Source: Pseudeuparius sepicola
Taxonomy: Eukaryota > Arthropoda > Insecta > Coleoptera > Anthribidae
Direction of reading: 5' to 3'
NCBI GenBank assembly: GCA_963920635.1
Contig: OY987298.1
Coordinates: 33,449,787 to 33,513,786, forward strand
Length of the DNA: 64,000 nucleotides
Below the pieces are notes generated by a model. It was given only the letters and a program-made list of their open reading frames with translations, was not told the DNA's origin and searched no databases. A program made the position numbers and the translations under genes. Below, piece by piece: positions 37,678 to 50,900 of this stretch. Each line of letters begins with the position of its first letter. Positions within the stretch are counted from its first letter, which is position 1.

Positions 37678-38363
37678 ATCGGCAGCATTCAAATATTTGA
37701 ACATATGAGCGACAGTTGACTACTTTTGTTTGCCTTCTTCTGTAGCTGCCGTTTTCGAACAGTCAATATTTAAAGAACTCGTGTGGTTTTGGTAAACGCG
37801 GTCAAGATTTTATCGGTTTACGTAATAGCGTGCGTCCACTTGATTTGTGTCGCAAAAACGATAAATCTTCTTTCATTAGTTTGGCTCTATTGTTATAGAT
37901 TTATAGAAATATAATATAATAATAATAACGATAGTAATGAAATAAGAGACAGGGCATCGACAGTGATGCGATGGCCAGTAAAAAAATGCGGAAAGCTACT
38001 CGGTCAGACAACTTAAGCATTAGGAAAGTTTTACCTATTCAAAAAAATTAACAAGGAATATAACATTAAAGAGTTGCTAGAATTCTTAGTAAAAACAATG
38101 GGTGTATCTGAATCGTGTGAAATAGTATATATATATATACAGGATGATTTTTTTAGGTCTACCACCGCGATTTTCTCGCTTATTTTGCGCCCTACAAAAA
38201 AAGCGTAAGAAACAAAAATGTTGCAATTTTGGACAGCTAAGTGGTGCTGCAAAAGAAATCGGTATCCATGGCCAACTTGTCGCGCAATATTAAAAAAACC
38301 TCAAATTGAGCAAAACTATTAATAGCCGAGGAATGTTTATTTTAAGAAACAGAGGAGAACTTT
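37678..38363. other. Receptor A 5' flank
   Basis: Presumed promoter region of receptor A. No recognised motif apart from AT-rich tracts and a TATATATATATACAGGATG transposon-like end at 38128-38146. Confidence 0.35.
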
Positions 38364-38727
38364 TATATTGAAAATTGATGGCACTGAAAAGCTTTATCCA
38401 TCCACGTAGTCAGATAGTTTCAGCAAATTACACAGGGTCTTCGGCTCTCTTGAGACCATGAAAATTTTTTTCGATTTAAAGTTTTTTTTGGTACACCGCG
38501 AAAAGTTGGGCATGGAGGCCCATTCCTTTTTTAAAGTCGCCTCGCTGACCAAAGTTGCCATATTTTGTTTTCTTACGTATTTTCTGTGCGGCCTAAAATA
38601 ATAATAAGAAATAAACAAAAAAATTTTCATAGCCTCAAAAGAGCCGAAGACCCTGTGTAATTTGCTGAAACTATCTGACTACGTGGATGGATAAAGCTTT
38701 TCAGTGCCATCAATTTTCATAATATAG
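38364..38727. mobile_element. Palindromic MITE (about 360 bp)
   Basis: TATTGAAAATTGATGGCACT on the left is mirrored by AGTGCCATCAATTTTCATAA on the right. Arms continue through GGGTCTTCGGCTC and its complement GAGCCGAAGACCC to a centre near 38550. No coding sequence. Confidence 0.8.
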
Positions 38728-38869
38728 TGTACAGGTTGGATTCGTAGACTAGGTACACATTGAATGCTAAAACCCAGGCAAATCCACAATACATTATATT
38801 TTTCCATATTTTATACAGTTTTCCGAGCAGTTTTCTAAGCAAATCAAATTAAGAAACTGCCACTTTTGA

Positions 38870-40020
38870 TATTAAGTGTGTCAATAATACTCACTTATCT
38901 TGAATGTTGTGGCAAATAGTGGTAATAATACAAAACGGAAGTGTTTGTGTGTTTTGTCGACCCCCTTTGAATAAAGAATCCAAGAATCCCAGAGAGCAGT
39001 CAAAGATCTAAGGTATATTATAAAATACGTGACACGGAAATCGCCCTGAGTAGTAACCAAGTTTTGACCCAATATTTTGATACCTGACACGGTGATAAGT
39101 GTCAGTTTTCGAGTTATTTTGCTTAGCTGTGCGGCTTGTGGCACTTCCCTGACCGCCAAAACTAAAATGTTTGTGGATAATAATCCAACGGTAAGTAATT
39201 TTAAAATTTAAATAAACTTTTGAGGCCATGCACCAAAGTGGCATAGACGTTTGTGTAGGTATCTACTTCTTCATAATAGGGTACTTGACGAAATTTTACA
39301 AACTTGATAAAACAATTCCTGGACACTTGCCTAAGGCCCTACGATTATTTAAAAAATATATATTTACGTAATTAGCAAGTTATTAGACTTTCTTTGGAAT
39401 TTGGCGGGAAAGCACTTATGACGTCACAAGTGTTTTATAACGGCAATTTGGCAACATAGCGATACCACTGAAGTGTTCTGAGACATATCCTTATTCGGCA
39501 GTGAAAGTTGCAAGGAAAGTTGAAATTTCAAAATTCTAACCTCAAACTCCCAGACTTATGATGCCCCGTGAAACCACTTTTAGCGTTGAGTGATTCCTTC
39601 CTCCATCGACGATTTTAGTCAAAAAGGCTTTTTTTCGTAAATACTTATTCAATCGTTTTTCTGTAAATTTTTTTGGCTAGGTTGGGCCTAAAGTCCGAAA
39701 TTCGGGCTCAGTAGGTACTTCTAAGCACTATAATGGCGTCTTCATAAACGCGCCTTCAAGATGGTCCCTAGGCCGAGGTTCTATCTTTATTCATAACTTA
39801 ATAACTCATAATACTGCATTCTTACTACAACGTAGGTACAAACCTTTGCAGTTTTATCCCATGGATTTCGGCAGACGCTAACAGCATCCAATTTCGGCAA
39901 ATTACGGATTGTCCTTTCAGGGTCCATGTCCATGATACCTTACCTTACACATCTAACAACACGATAACTAGGTCCGCAAACAATATATAATAGTAAATAT
40001 CAATAACAAACTATAATAAA
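38870..40020. other. Between receptor genes; no recognised gene
   Basis: A 92-codon minus-strand frame (38881-39159) starting MAVREVPQAAQLSKITRK ends near a possible donor (ATAA|GTGAGT), but I recognise no family and do not call it a gene. The remainder is unremarkable AT-rich DNA. Confidence 0.3.
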
Positions 40021-40021
40021 T

Positions 40022-40315
40022 GGCACAGATATTTTTTTTATGGGTTGGGCAGCTTGGCCATTCCCCAGGTCCGAGGGCCTATTTATCCCTCCTTCGTGCG
40101 GCTGGCAGGGTTAATCTGGCTCGTAGCCATCCCATACATACCAGCCTCTATTTTTTTGTAATGCTTAACCTAATCCTAATCCTAAATTAAACCTAAAGAC
40201 AAACACAACACCCATGGCACATACCGTGGTGGGACTCGAACCCACGACGTACGGTGCCAAAGCGTGGGTCCAATCGAAAGACCCACTCGGACACCGCCGC
40301 CCGGCACAGATATTA
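40022..40315 (-). mobile_element. tRNA-derived SINE with 12-bp target site duplication
   Basis: On the minus strand from 40303: a tRNA-like head with A box TGTCCGAGTGG and B box GGTTCGAGTCCC, then a body (GATGGCTACGAGCCAG, CCTCGGACCTGGGGAATGG) ending in an A-rich tail at about 40034. The direct repeat GGCACAGATATT flanks it at 40022-40033 and 40304-40315, a typical LINE-mediated insertion footprint. No internal lesions obvious, so fairly young. Confidence 0.85.
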
Positions 40316-41916
40316 TCTACTAATATTTTGATTTAGCGAGATACGGAATGACAGTTGGCATCACGGGATGTCATCTATGCCGATCAAAAAACCATACGTG
40401 TTAGATGACATGTGGATATATGAATATGGTTAGACGTCTAGGTGGGCGGGTAACGTTGCCAAATACGCGAATATTTCACCCATTATTGGTACCTGAATAT
40501 TTATAGTATGTTCCGTATACAGATATTTTAACTAAAGTGTTACGTGGCAGAGATGAAGGGTATAGTTTCCAGCGTGTGCAGCATAAACAGACACCATTTT
40601 GATACAGAGGAGTCAATATACGGAACATATTCGTAATAAAAAGTCTTTATGTGACAAAATTTGTATGTGCAATTGCGTTAGTTAAAGGTCAAAGGTTTCA
40701 ATACATTAAGTAACAGATATTCATAGGCAAGCTGCAAGCTGGAGATACTTGAATAGAAAACTGCAATTTGCCTTTGTTCCACGAATGATTGCAAACGGGC
40801 ACCGGCACCGGCAACGTTACAGTTCCGTTTCTCCTGAGAGGCACAGAGTTGCCATGCACGTTTGGCGTTCTGGACAATAGAACGACGAAACTGTAGATTT
40901 CAGCCTGAACAAAATTGTGCAACTTTGTCTTTAATTATCATAAAAAATAAGGGTCAAAAGCCGTTGTTTCATTTATTACGTGTTATGTTGGTGCATCTAC
41001 TGTAAACAGAATACAATTTTAGAGCAATTAAAAATATTCTCAAGTACCCTATTGGAAATTTACATTTAGAATTGCTGTATTATCAAGGATTCCTAAACTT
41101 AAAGACATACAGGCGCCTTATAATTTTTTGCCTGTATTATAGGTAATGATTTCACTAAAAATGAGGATTTCTGCCTCGATTAGTTTGTTGAAACAACTCA
41201 AAGGTGCGCGCCACTGTAAAAACGGAAACGGCATCCCGCCATATACTATGCAGAGACTATCCCGGTAGAGCGTTAAGCCCAAATTTGCTCCTTACTGTGG
41301 TTCTTTATTCAAAGGTCGATCCCCTCCCCACACCTGATACCAATTCCGGTACAAAAGAGATTCTTCTATGTAGGTATTTTAAAATTTCTAAAGCTAATTT
41401 CGGAGAATTCCAAGTACACAATATTATATCTCCGTAAATCCTTACACATGGTGATAAAAATATAATACATGACGATCAATGATTTTATTGAATAGTAGGT
41501 ATTTCCCAAACTAATTGTGATAAAGATGATATACTGTTTAATTTAAGAAAAAAGTAATACTGTCTTGTGAAAAATAATACTGCTTAGAATTTTAGAAGTA
41601 GGTAGGCTTTTATGCAAAACGAAAGTCTTTTAATTTTTATACCGGTCAGCGTTTTATAACACCTGTACCTCTCGACTAAACTAGAATGTCACATTTGCTA
41701 TGAAACCTCACTAGAGACATAGGTAAGTATGCGTATAAAAATTTTATCACTTTTTGATTACCTAGTAAAATTTTTGATGAGTGTTTTTTAGAAGATAGAC
41801 TGGGATCTACATTGACAAAATACATTAAAGAACTTGATAATGCTTGTGCAAACCTTTATATTGATCAAATCATCTAAATGTGATTTATATGCTACAGATT
41901 AATGAAAAATATTCTT
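40316..41916. other. Downstream of receptor B; no recognised gene
   Basis: AT-rich with scattered short open frames of no recognisable family. The end next to 41917 is the presumed 3' untranslated region of receptor B. Confidence 0.4.
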
Positions 41917-44900
41917 TTAGTTTGTGAAAGGTATTATAATTTCAACATTTTCACCGTTGACTCTTTTGTATTTATCTAAATAAAATTTGTGAAGACACTC
42001 AAAGCCTAAAAATACGAAACTGATAAGAATACCGAAGGCTAAAGCAAGTGGCCCGCACGAAAACTCTCTAATGCCAACATGTACTTCTGTCTTTTTGGCA
42101 GATTCTATGCACATTGGTTTTCTGGCATCCCAGTGCTTACGCAAGCGGTCCATATTACCGTTTTCAACCAGTTTCAACATGCTGAAATATTTAACATGTC
42201 ATAAAATGCTTATGTTACGTGTAAAAGCGGAGGTACCAAAAATTCATCATCTCCCTGAATGGTGAATGTTTCTGCAAATTAGTGTGCATCGGTTGGGTTC
42301 TATACATTTGTATCTCTTCTAACTCGCAAATTAATTCGTTAGAAAACGTTTCTTCAATAATAGGATATGCAGTACTGGTCTCTATGTGGAAGGCAAAGCC
42401 GCCGAGTCTGACCATTTCAAGACCATCGTTTGGTTGATAGAAGCTGGAATCGTTGGTGTCACCTTTGATTTTTATATTGAAAAGGTCAATAGCATCGGGA
42501 TCAGTAGTTTGCTAAAATAATGAGTCGATTGTAAAAAGCTCCGATAAAGCCGACAGCAAAAAGTACTTAAAATTTCTCCAAAAATTTTCGTTCCATACAT
42601 TTTGTATAAATCCCATTGTAACGGTTTAAGCACCAACTATCAATGTAATCACAATCTTTCTGAGTGGAAATGTAGGTAATCACAACGAGCTGATTTATGG
42701 AAAATTAAATAAGCGATTCGTCTATCTTGTTCGTCGTGCCCTGTCTTGAATATGATAAGCAAATCTGCGGGACGGCCCTCCGTGGTCTCGTACGGCAGGA
42801 GCGAAGCCAGCAGCGTAGCTAGGGGTCTTGGAGTCCCGTTGCAGAATCCTTCATGGGAGCCCTCTCTCTTGTAGTCCAGTAAAAATATACTTTTTCAAAT
42901 GAAAAAATTGCGAGAAAATAATTTCTATAAGGTTTTTCAGGGATTGCTTCCTGAGTATCCAACCTAAAGATCAAACTTGGAGCCCCATTATAGAGCTCGC
43001 CAGAGGAATGGTTTCTTACTTTTTTTAACAAAGAAAAAACATTGATAAAAAGTTACCTACAACTTTGCTTTTTGAGTTTGTTTATAATTTTATTATTTTA
43101 CAAGAAATAAAAAAGTTACAAAAATATAAGAAAAATTTTAGGGAATTAAATTACCTGTAGCTACAGCTTCTGTTAACATTTCTTTTGTTAAAAAATAAAC
43201 GCGAAACCACCTCTATTGCATTCTTCATTACGCGGGTTTGAGTGTGATCTTTTGGTTGGGTACTTGGAAGACAATTCAAGAACAATTCTGAAAAAATCAG
43301 CTGGTCCGTAATAGTTTTTACTGAAGATTAATAATTAATATTAATATACATAAGTAATATAATAATGTAATCGCTACTGAGAGTTGAACAAAACGACTCT
43401 GTGACTCCGTTGTGTCTGGAATCTCAGAATAAATAGCTTTGCAACAAAAGCCTCCTTACTGACATGTAATGTGTCAAAAATAAGCGAGTCTCCATTTAAA
43501 TTTACAGAAAGACAGACAGTATTTTAAGCATAAATTTGGTTCTAATACAATCTCTTTACTAGGTAGATTAACGTAAAATCAAATAAACTTCACATTATTC
43601 ATATGTATTTATAAGAGATTTAGCTAAAAAGCGAGTCTCCTTTTGACATATGTCGCTAAAATTGTCTGTATTATTTACTCGTTAGTCTGTGCTGAAATAC
43701 TCGGCCGGCGAGCGGTGTCGCATCGGTCACAAAAAAGACATGAGTGTTACGCCGATGTATAAAGAAAACCGATTTCTGTTAATACTTATAATAACTATAA
43801 ATAACCCATTTAATACTAAACATTCTACCCACCATTTTTGATAAATAGAAATTTAGCAAAAGCAAAAGAAAAGGGGAGAAGAATTGGAAGAATCTTTTAA
43901 GAGTAAAAGCCTTGTCTAAAAAGACTTTTGACAAAGCCTTTCCGTAAGTTGGGAGCATTTCTTGACGACGGTATTTTACGAGTATGGGGAAGATTAATTA
44001 TTGAACATACTCACAAAAAATATATTAATCGGGGGCTTCGGACAACGCATTATTTAATTTTACAAAATTTTTAGATTCTTTCATCTCTAAGAGCTATTCG
44101 CTCTGTCTTGTCAAAATGCGTCAAATGCTGGCGCTTAAACATAAGGTTAATTTATAGGAAGGTTGTGATATTCCCCCACTCTTAAACAAAAGCAAAGGAA
44201 GTCCTCCACCACCGACAACATTGCGCGACGGTACCGCCTCCACCAACTGTTCTTCTGCTTCTCACGGCTGGAAGCGTTAAATGTTTAGGGAGTTACTAAA
44301 TCGCCAATTCACGTGTAAATGTTACCAACTTAATTCACGCTTTCATCCCCATGCCCCTCTCACACCCCCCTTTCCTTCCAAGTCGTCGAATGTCCTAACC
44401 TTCCCATATAAACTAACCTATCCAAAACTGCTTCAACCCATTACGGGAAACTTTAGCAAAAATGGTGGGTAGGTTGTTTAGTATTAAAGTTGTAGTTATC
44501 ATAAGTATTCAAAACAAATCGGTTTTCTTTTGGGTATTATAAGGATTAGATGTTATTATTAGTTTAAATTTCTTGCATATTTGAATTACTGGAAATAGTT
44601 CGGCCGCCTTTATATACAATGCATGTGCCGCTGCTCCAAATAAAGTCAAGTCAAGGGCAGTGCCGAAAGAGACGTGGTCGTATTCACACCGTATGTGCCC
44701 TCTATCTGGGGTCTACCTAATTTGCTGACCAAAATGAAAATTCAAAATTTTCAGCATATATTGTACGAAATGGACCAAGTCATGTACAAAACGACTACTA
44801 CCGGTGAAAAATCAACTACTACCCCTTCGGCCTAACTACTACCGGCGAAAAATCAACTACTACTACTTCGGCCCAACTACTACCGGCGAAAAATCAACTA

Positions 44901-47900
44901 CTACCACTTCGGCCTAACTACTACCGGCGAAAAATCAACTACTACCACTTCGGACTAACTACTACCGGCGAAAAATCAGCTACTACCGCTTCGAACTAAC
45001 TACTACCGGCGAAAAATGAACTACTACCACTTCGGACTAACTACTACCGGCGAAAAATCAACTACTACCACTTCGGCCTAACTACTACCGGCGAAAAATC
45101 AACTACTACCACTTCGGACTAACTACTACCGGCGAAAAATCAGCTACTACCCCTTCGGCCTAACTACTAAAGGCGAAAAATCAACTACTACCACTTCGGC
45201 CTAACTACTACCGGCGAAAAATCAATTACTACCACTTCGGACTAACTACTACCGGCGAAAAACCAACTACTACCACTTCGGACTAACTACTACCGGCGAA
45301 AAATCAGCTACTACCGCTTCGAACTAACTACTACCGGCGAAAAATCAACTACTACCACTTCGGACTAACTACTACCGGCGAAAAATCAACTACTACCACT
45401 TCGGAATAACTACTACCTGCGAAAAATCAGCTAGTACCGCTTCGAACTAACTACTACTGGTGAAAAATCAACTACTACCACTTCGGCCTAACTACTACCG
45501 GCGAAAAATCAACTACTACCACTTCGGACTAACTACTACCGGCGAAAAATCAACTACTACCACTTCGGAATAACTACTACCGGTGAAAAATCAACTACTA
45601 CCACTTCTGACTAACTACTACCGGCGAAAAATCAACTACTACCACTTCGGCCTAACTACTACCGGCGAAAAATCAACTACTACCACTTCGGACTAACTAC
45701 TACCGGCGAAAAACCAACTACTACCACTTCGGACTAACTACTACCGGCGAAAAATCAGCTACTACCGCTTCGAACTAACTACTACCGGCGAAAAATCAAT
45801 TACTACCACTTCGGCCTAACTACTACCGGCGAAAAATCAACTACTACCACTTCGGACTAACTACTACCGGCGAAAAATCAACAAAAAGTTACCTAAATTA
45901 AATTTTTTTTCGTATTGTAAAATTACCGGATTTAAAGATTTCTTCGTAAGATCGCAAAAAATAATTACTAAATGTAACTAAAAGTGTAGTAGGTACCTAA
46001 TATTTATAGCTCAGCCAAAAAACTATTTAGTTCTTCATTAAGCAAATAACATAACCCAAAGATTTCATCTTTTGAAAGTAGACGTGATCCTTTTCCATTA
46101 TTTACTGTATTTGCCACTTGCTTGCTATCTTTGAGTAACAATACGTCAGATGAAGCATATGATAGGATGTATTGTAGGCGCACTGAGAGATTGCGTCCGC
46201 GGGTAGCGGGGAGCGCAGAGAACGATTTGTCGCCATTGGCCGACTGCAACAGTGCAAAAAAATGCACCGCGCTTTCGTATTCGCAATTAAAAGTAGAACC
46301 AAGGCGAGGTTCAGAGGACTGTTTATCCCTAGTCGTGCGAGTCAAAATTTATAGTTTTCACAACTAATAGATTTCGACACGCACGCTTAGGAATAATCAG
46401 TCCTCTGCACAATGCCTTGGTTCTATTTTTAATTGCGAATACGAAAGCGCGGTGCATTTTTTACACTGTTGCAGTCGGCCAATAGCGACAAATCGTTCTC
46501 CGCGCTCCCCGCTTCCCCGCGGACGCAATCTCTCAGTGCGCCTACAATACTGTACATCCTGTGCCCGTTTCTATATAACCTTGCTTGGAAACATAAAAAA
46601 AGCCCAAACCTTCCCTATTATAAGTATAATAAATAATAGCCTTCATGTAAACTCGAAAAGTCTGTAAATTTAAGATTTGTGCATGAAGCTAGCAACGCCG
46701 CGTTAAAAGTGTCTTGGTTTCTATCTCGCTCAATCACTCTGTCAATGTAATTTGTTTACTGAATCAACAGGTTGTATAAAAATTTGGCCTATGGTAAATG
46801 CAACCATATTCTTAAGGTGAATACTCATCACTTATGACATTTTTTCTTATATGTATAAGGTATACCCGCAAAGCGCGTTCATTTTTGAAACAATGGGCAT
46901 CAAGAGTGCAAAATTAAAAGTTTCAATTTAGAATATTTTCCAAACAATTAAAACAAACATATATTACATGTATATATAGTTGAAGTTGTGACAATGAACA
47001 GACTTCAAATATCTAAAAATAAACAGGGTGTTACTACACAAAAAAAAATCATAAGTTTCAACAAACATATATTTTTCGCCGGTAGTAGTTAGTCCGAAGT
47101 GGTAGTAGCTGATTTTTCGCCGGTAGTAGTTAGTCCGAAGTGGTAGTAGTTGATTTTTCGCCGGTAGTAGTTAGTCCGAAGTGGTAGTAGTTGATTTTTC
47201 GCCGGTAGTAGTTAGGCCGAAGTGGTAGTAGTTGATTTTTCGCCGGTAGTAGTTAGGCCGAAGTGGTAGTAGCTGATTTTTCGCCGGTAGTAGTTAGTTC
47301 GAAGTGGTAGTAGTTGATTTTTCGCCGGTAGTAGTTAGGCCGAAGTGGTAGTAGTTGATTTTTCGCCGGTAGTAGTTAGTTCGAAGTGGTAGTAGTTGAT
47401 TTTTCGCCGGTAGTAGTTAGGCCGAAGTGGTAGTAGTTGATTTTTCGCCGGTAGTAGTTAGGCCGAAGTGGTAGTAGTTGATTTTTCGCCGGTAGTAGTT
47501 AGTCCGAAGTGGTAGTAGTTGATTTTTCGCCGGTAGTAGTTAGTCCGAAGTGGTAGTAGTTGATTTTTCGCCGGTAGTAGTTAGTCCGAAGTGGTAGTAG
47601 TTGATTTTCCGCCGGTAGTAGTTAGTTCGAAGCGGTAGTAGCTGATTTTTCGCCGGTAGTAGTTAGTTCGAAGTGGTAGTAGTTGATTTTTCGCCGGTAG
47701 TAGTTAGTTCGAAGTGGTAGCAGCTGATTTTTCGCCGGTAGTAGTTAGGCCGAAGTGGTAGTAGTTGATTTTTCGCCGGTAGTAGTTAGGCCGAAGTGGT
47801 AGTAGTTGATTTTTCGCCGGTAGTAGTTAGTCCGAAGTGGTAGTAGTTGATTCTTCGCCGGTAGTAGTTAGTCCGAAGTGGTAGTAGTTGATTTTTCGCC

Positions 47901-50900
47901 GGTAGTAGTTAGTCCGAAGTGGTAGTAGCTGATTTTTCGCCGGTAGTAGTTAGTCCGAAGTGGTAGTAGTTGATTTTTCGCCGGTAGTAGTTAGACCGAA
48001 GTGGTAGTAGTTGATTTTTCGCCGGTAGTAGTTAGGCCAAAGTGGTAGTAGTTGATTTTTCGCCGGTAGTAGTTAGTTCGAAGTGGTAGTAGCTGATTTT
48101 TCGCCGGTAGTAGTTAGTTCGAAGTGGTAGTAGTTGATTTTTCGCCGGTAGTAGTTAGGCCGAAGTGGTAGTAGTTCATTTTTCGCCGGTAGTAGTTAGG
48201 CCGAAGTGGTAGTAGTTGATTTTTCGCCGGTAGTAGTTAGTTCGAAGTGGTAGTAGTTCATTTTTCGCCGGTAGTAGTTAGTTCGAAGCGGTAGTAGCTG
48301 ATTTTTCGCCGGTAGTAGTTAGTCCGAAGTGGTAGTAGTTGATTTTTCGACGGTAGTAGTTGGGCCGAAGTGGTAGTAGTTGATTTTTCGCCGGTAGTAG
48401 TTAGTTCGAAGCGGTAGTAGCTGATTTTTCGCCGGTAGTAGTTAGTCCGAAGTGGTAGTAGTTGATTTTTCGCCGGTAGTAGTTAGACCGAAGTGGTAGT
48501 AGTTGATTTTTCGCCGGTAGTAGTTAGGCCAAAGTGGTAGTAGTTGATTTTTCGCCGGTAGTAGTTAGTTCGAAGTGGTAGTAGCTGATTTTTCGCCGGT
48601 AGTAGTTAGTTCGAAGTGGTAGTAGTTGATTTTTCGCCGGTAGTAGTTAGGCCGAAGTGGTAGTAGTTCATTTTTCGCCGGTAGTAGTTAGGCCGAAGTG
48701 GTAGTAGTTGATTTTTCGCCGGTAGTAGTTAGTTCGAAGTGGTAGTAGTTCATTTTTCGCCGGTAGTAGTTAGTTCGAAGCGGTAGTAGCTGATTTTTCG
48801 CCGGTAGTAGTTAGTCCGAAGTGGTAGTAGTTGATTTTTCGCCGGTAGTAGTTAGTCCGAAGTGGTAGTAGTTGATTTTCCGCCGGTAGTAGTTAGTTCG
48901 AAGCGGTAGTAGCTGATTTTTCGCCGGTAGTAGTTAGTTCGAAGTGGTAGTAGTTGATTTTTCGCCGGTAGTAGTTAGTTCGAAGTGGTAGCAGCTGATT
49001 TTTCTATGGTAGTAATCGTATTTGTAAAGAATTTCCTCCAAAAAAAATTTTTAATTTTGGTCAGTAAATTAGAAATTCCCCTCTATCTGCGATTACTTAA
49101 CACGACGTGCGTCGCGCCTGACATACGGGACCACGGAGAGCTCTCCCGCACATCCGCAGATCATATTCAAGACAGGATACGACGAACAAGGAAGAAGAAC
49201 TGCTCATTTAATTTTCCCGCAATCATCTTATGATTACATTTTCACTCCGAAAGAAATTTATAGTTCGTACTTGAACAGTTACTGTGTAAGCAAATAGTAT
49301 AGATATTCCGACGAATTGTAAAATACTTCTACAGCGGTTACCTAACTTACACATAAATATTTGTTTGTTATAAAATAATATGATCACATCAGTGAAGTGC
49401 GACATATACAGGTAACCCCACACCCGACACCACTTCCATCAATAAAAATTAACAACCGACCGAGTAAATTAAATATTCCACTATTCCCTAATAAATCTAC
49501 CTAAGTACTGATAAAATCAGTAACTACCTATATTTTTTATATAGTCACTGGTAATAAATAGTATATTTAAATTCGAGTCTACATTCGGGGTCGACTAATT
49601 TTGGCCGCCAATACGCCATTGAATATAAGAAATACGCCCCCTATAGGCTCAATGCTAAACTAGTCTAGATGGGCCGTGCCAACAATGAACAAGAACAAAG
49701 AACAACGCAGTGTAGACCCAAGGCTAGCATCGTTTTCGAACAGTTTTCGAACAATTTCGACAATTTAACCCAGCACTTTTCAATTTCCCGCGTATTATGC
49801 GTGGCCAGATTTCGCAGTCATCATAGGCACTCAAATAGATGCTCATAAATTGTTAGCAATTCAAATTATTGTTGTTGTATATCGTAGATATGCCCGCTTT
49901 GTCGCTACTAAATAATTCAGTAATAAGCCATTCGTTTGCTTACCACAAAATAGTTCCTGTCAATCAAGATGTCTTCTATCCCAACACGCAAGGGACTCTC
50001 CAGCAAATCTCTTAAATTAGAGATGGTGCGTGGAGGATCCATTAATAAGTAGGACACGATGCTGGCGGAATAAAACTGATACACCAGGATGCAAAATAGG
50101 AATACAAAGACTGAAAGTATGCGGGAGCTGAACATTTGTGGACTACATATGCCTCCTAAAATAGTTTGTTATTTGGTGCCGTAAAACAGGGATTTATGAA
50201 ACATTTTTTTTATTTTGTATACCTTTGTATGTACCAAGGTTTATTAATTTACTTCGCGGCCTAACATTTCTATAGGGCCTTAAAATTTGGAAAATTGAAT
50301 TTACTTGAATACTTTGGAAATATCTAAAAATCGAGCAAGCTTATTCAAAACAGACCAAAAAATTTCGTATTAATAAATAAAACTGCAAAAACATAGTTTT
50401 ATCTTTTTAAAATAATGCTTAAATATGCCATATTTTTTAAGTATTATTTTTTCAATACGTTATATGTTAGAAGAAGCTATTAGCGAAACCGAAATATCCC
50501 AAGTTTTACGAATTTACCTCGCCAACTAACGTTTCTATTAATATTAATATAGGGCATTGTCGGAAATTTATATAGAACCTTATACAGGGTGTTCACTTTT
50601 AAGTGGACACAAATCAATAAAAAATTGATTTATTGGGATATTTTCAAAAAAAATTGTTTGATACAAAGGTCTTCAAAATGCGCAACTTTCTACGTGAACA
50701 CATTTGCCAAATTGCAATTCCAGGGCCGGCTAAGATTTTTTTAAACCCAGATTTTCACAAAATCTATTTAGGCATTTTTTTTTAAATCTGACCCCACAGC
50801 GTTAATCAGAACACCCAAAAACCCCTATATACCAAATTTGAATAAAAAATATACAGGGAGTTCTATTCTGCAGGGTGTCAAAGTTGAGCAAAATAGGAAT

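Larger units (their letters stand above)
44794..49003. mobile_element. Giant foldback element: inverted arrays of a 41-bp unit
   Basis: Left arm 44794-45882 is about 27 tandem copies of a 41-bp unit whose core is CTACTACCGGCGAAAAATCA. Right arm 47072-49003 is about 47 copies of the same unit reversed (TTTTTCGCCGGTAGTAGTTA). The 1.19 kb centre contains a further inverted repeat. Outside the arrays the symmetry continues: TACAAAACGACTACTACC on the left against GGTAGTAATCGTATTTGTA on the right, and AATTTGCTGACCAAAAT against ATTTTGGTCAGTAAATT. Long TIRs made of tandem subrepeats around a unique middle are the layout of foldback (FB/Galileo-type) elements; the family assignment is inference. It lies in intron 6 of receptor B. 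Confidence 0.85.

Noticed and set aside
38881..39159. 92-codon minus-strand frame as a chemoreceptor exon
   Set aside because: It has a protein-like look and a possible donor at its end, but no transmembrane pattern or family motif, and no partner exon in phase.
46122..46667. Plus-strand frames in the foldback centre as genes
   Set aside because: They are shadows or inverted duplicates of the minus-strand frame at 46004-46345.
44794..49003. CRISPR-like array
   Set aside because: The 41-bp units are contiguous with no unique spacers, lie in a eukaryotic intron and are arranged as inverted arms.
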